From Excoecaria cochinchinensis (Eukaryota; Streptophyta; Magnoliopsida; Malpighiales; Euphorbiaceae): a DNA stretch of 64,000 bases. The DNA lies in contig CANTUQ010000058.1 in assembly GCA_947683425.1 (NCBI GenBank), forward strand, positions 17,609,501-17,673,500, read 5' to 3'. A model generated the notes under the pieces. It had not been told where the DNA came from. It saw only the letters and a program-made list of their open reading frames with translations, and made no database searches. This document shows positions 62,649-64,000 of this stretch, piece after piece. Position numbers and translations under genes: made by a program. Position 1 is the first letter of the stretch, and each line of letters starts with the position of its first letter.

Positions 62649-63253
62649 GTTCAATCGTATTTGTATCAATATTAAATAATTGTAAATATCGCTTTTATTT
62701 ATATTATCCTAAGCCTGTCTGTACTATTTTTCTGTACTTTCTATAACTAAACGATCATTTTTTCTAACAAAAATATTTACGGCTGTATGAATAGCATATA
62801 TATGTTCAAACCATCTTAACTGCATTTTCTTATTTTATCTCTAATTATATGTACTATATCAGCCTATGTTTAATGTGTTCATTTCTAATTTTATTCAATC
62901 TAGTATGCCCATTCACACAAAAAAAAATGCAACTTTTTTCTATAATCACATTCTCATTTTCTAAACTTGAATTAGGTTTAATACATTTATAAATATTTGA
63001 ATTTTATTTCATAATTTATTTAAATACTTAATCTGCGTTTTTAAGTTATCGTTTTCAAAATGAAAGAATAATAAAACGTAATTTTAAAATAATAATAATA
63101 ATAATAATAACAACAAAAATAACGTGAATGATATAATTTCAAAAAAAAATGTGAGTCATTGTTTAATTAATTTTTTTAGAAAAATAAATTACAAAGAAAA
63201 GAAAAATTGCTGCTATAATGCTATAAAGTAACAAATTAAAGGGTTAAAAAAAT

Positions 63254-63254
<1 letters not shown>

Positions 63255-63310
<56 letters not shown>
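63255..63310. repeat. (AT)n microsatellite
   Basis: About 27 uninterrupted TA repeats. Confidence 0.95.
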
Positions 63311-63312
<2 letters not shown>

Positions 63313-63611
63313 CACACTTTCTGCTAGTGTAACATACCTTTCTAGGCACCAATTCCGATGATAAAGTTATATGAGCTATTTGTATACAAAATAATCTCAA
63401 TCCTGCTTCATTCAATATTTGCTCTTTTTTTCTACTACCTATCTCCCTCGCTCACTCTATGAGTATAGTTGCTTCCTTCATTAAGATTTGCCATTGAGTT
63501 CGTCGTATATGATATCCATGGGATTTGTTTTGAAATCTGCTATTTTTGAACAAAATAATTAGGGTTTTGGGGTGTCCCAAAACTTATTTAGTTAAAAGGT
63601 GTGTTTTGTCT

Positions 63612-63638
63612 ATTTCCGCAAGAATTTCTTGCGGAAAT
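63612..63638. repeat. Palindrome A core, third locus
   Basis: ATTTCCGCAAGAA pairs perfectly with its complement across one base (13-1-13). The outer pairs have decayed (GTCTATTT versus AAATGGGC). Confidence 0.9.
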
Positions 63639-63806
63639 GGGCAAGATAATTTTTTTTTTTAAAAAGCTGCATTTATTTTTTTATTTTTTTTTTATTTTAT
63701 TTTTTGTTTTATATTTTAAAATTTAGATTTATTTTATTTTATTTTTCTAATTTTAGATAAAAAAAATCCTTAATTTGATTGGTATGAGCAAAATATTTTT
63801 CTTAAT

Positions 63807-63957
63807 ACGTAAAAAATATTTTCATTTTACTCAATTTGATAAAAAATTACCCTATTTATTAAAATGTAAAAAATATTTTCATTTTACTCAATTTGATAAA
63901 AAATTACCCTATTTTTTAAAACGTAAAAAATATTTTCATTTTACTCAATTTTATCAA
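63807..63957. repeat. 57-bp tandem repeat, three copies
   Basis: Units start at 63807, 63864 and 63921 (AYGTAAAAAATATTTTCATT..). The third copy is partial. The unit is a multiple of three, so an ORF of 61 codons shows a repeated KKYFHFTQFDKKLPY block. I take it as a by-product of the repeat. Confidence 0.9.
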
Positions 63958-64000
63958 TAGAATAAAAAATTTTATTTTATTTTTCTAATTTTGGATAAAA

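Larger units (their letters stand above)
63541..64000 (+). mobile_element. Start of a second foldback-family element (runs out of window)
   Basis: TTTTGGGGTGTCCCAAAACTT, then a GTGTTTTG block and a palindrome with the CCGCAAGAA core (63612-63638), followed by poly-T and AAAAGCTGCA, repeat in the same order the outer part of the left arm of the element at 9866. Palindromes B and C and the partner arm are not in the window. The left border is approximate. Confidence 0.65.

Overview
The window is AT-rich plant nuclear DNA. The genes have many introns with GT..AG borders, the proteins belong to plant-specific families (GRAS/SCARECROW, GAUT, LRR receptor kinase VIII-type, FORKED/VAN3-binding), and MULE, hAT, Stowaway, gypsy and copia elements fill the spaces. 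Best guess is a eudicot. I cannot name the species. Gene models were rebuilt by hand from splice borders and reading frame, and every model except the truncated first one is phase-consistent from ATG to stop.

Layout. (1) 1-2763, plus: 3' end of a gene ending in a GOLD domain. (2) 3405-5843, minus: complete five-exon organellar FolD (361 aa), tail to tail with the first gene. (3) 5844-24389: gene-poor and rich in transposons. It holds a 1.4 kb foldback Mutator-like element with a perfect 9-bp target duplication, inserted in an older Stowaway MITE (9835-11563). It also holds a decayed 5.7 kb Mutator-like element (16361-22074) with a broken transposase, an opposite-strand GRF-type zinc-finger ORF, and a 476-bp hAT MITE nested inside the transposase. 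(4) 24478-27014, plus: SCARECROW (SCR), two exons, 749 aa, preceded by an upstream ORF that overlaps its start codon. (5) 28250-31846: gag-protease-only remnant of a Ty3/gypsy-like LTR element, carrying a nested 692-bp hAT MITE. (6) 33567-39528, minus: GAUT7, nine exons, 617 aa. (7) 40777-45703, minus: LRR receptor kinase of the HPCA1/At5g49760 family, 19 exons, 963 aa. (8) 47022-49337: gag-only copia-like LTR element. (9) 51849-52095: subtilase relic. (10) 53531-56021, plus: a plastid-type membrane protein with a zinc ribbon, 236 aa. (11) 57804-60297, minus: FORKED/VAN3-binding-like protein, nine exons, 439 aa. (12) 61838-62648: 811-bp hAT MITE. (13) about 63541 to the end: start of a second element of the hairpin-bearing foldback family.

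The genes do not form a pathway. FolD supplies one-carbon folates, SCR is a root and bundle-sheath patterning regulator, GAUT7 anchors the pectin homogalacturonan synthase in the Golgi, the receptor kinase acts at the cell surface, and the FORKED-like protein is expected in auxin/PIN trafficking. As I recall, FolD (At2g38660) and GAUT7 (At2g38650) are neighbours in Arabidopsis, so their presence here on one strand about 28 kb apart, with SCR and transposons between, looks like stretched microsynteny. The most unusual material is the foldback element family. Each arm carries three perfect small palindromes, two of them related through a compensatory base-pair change.
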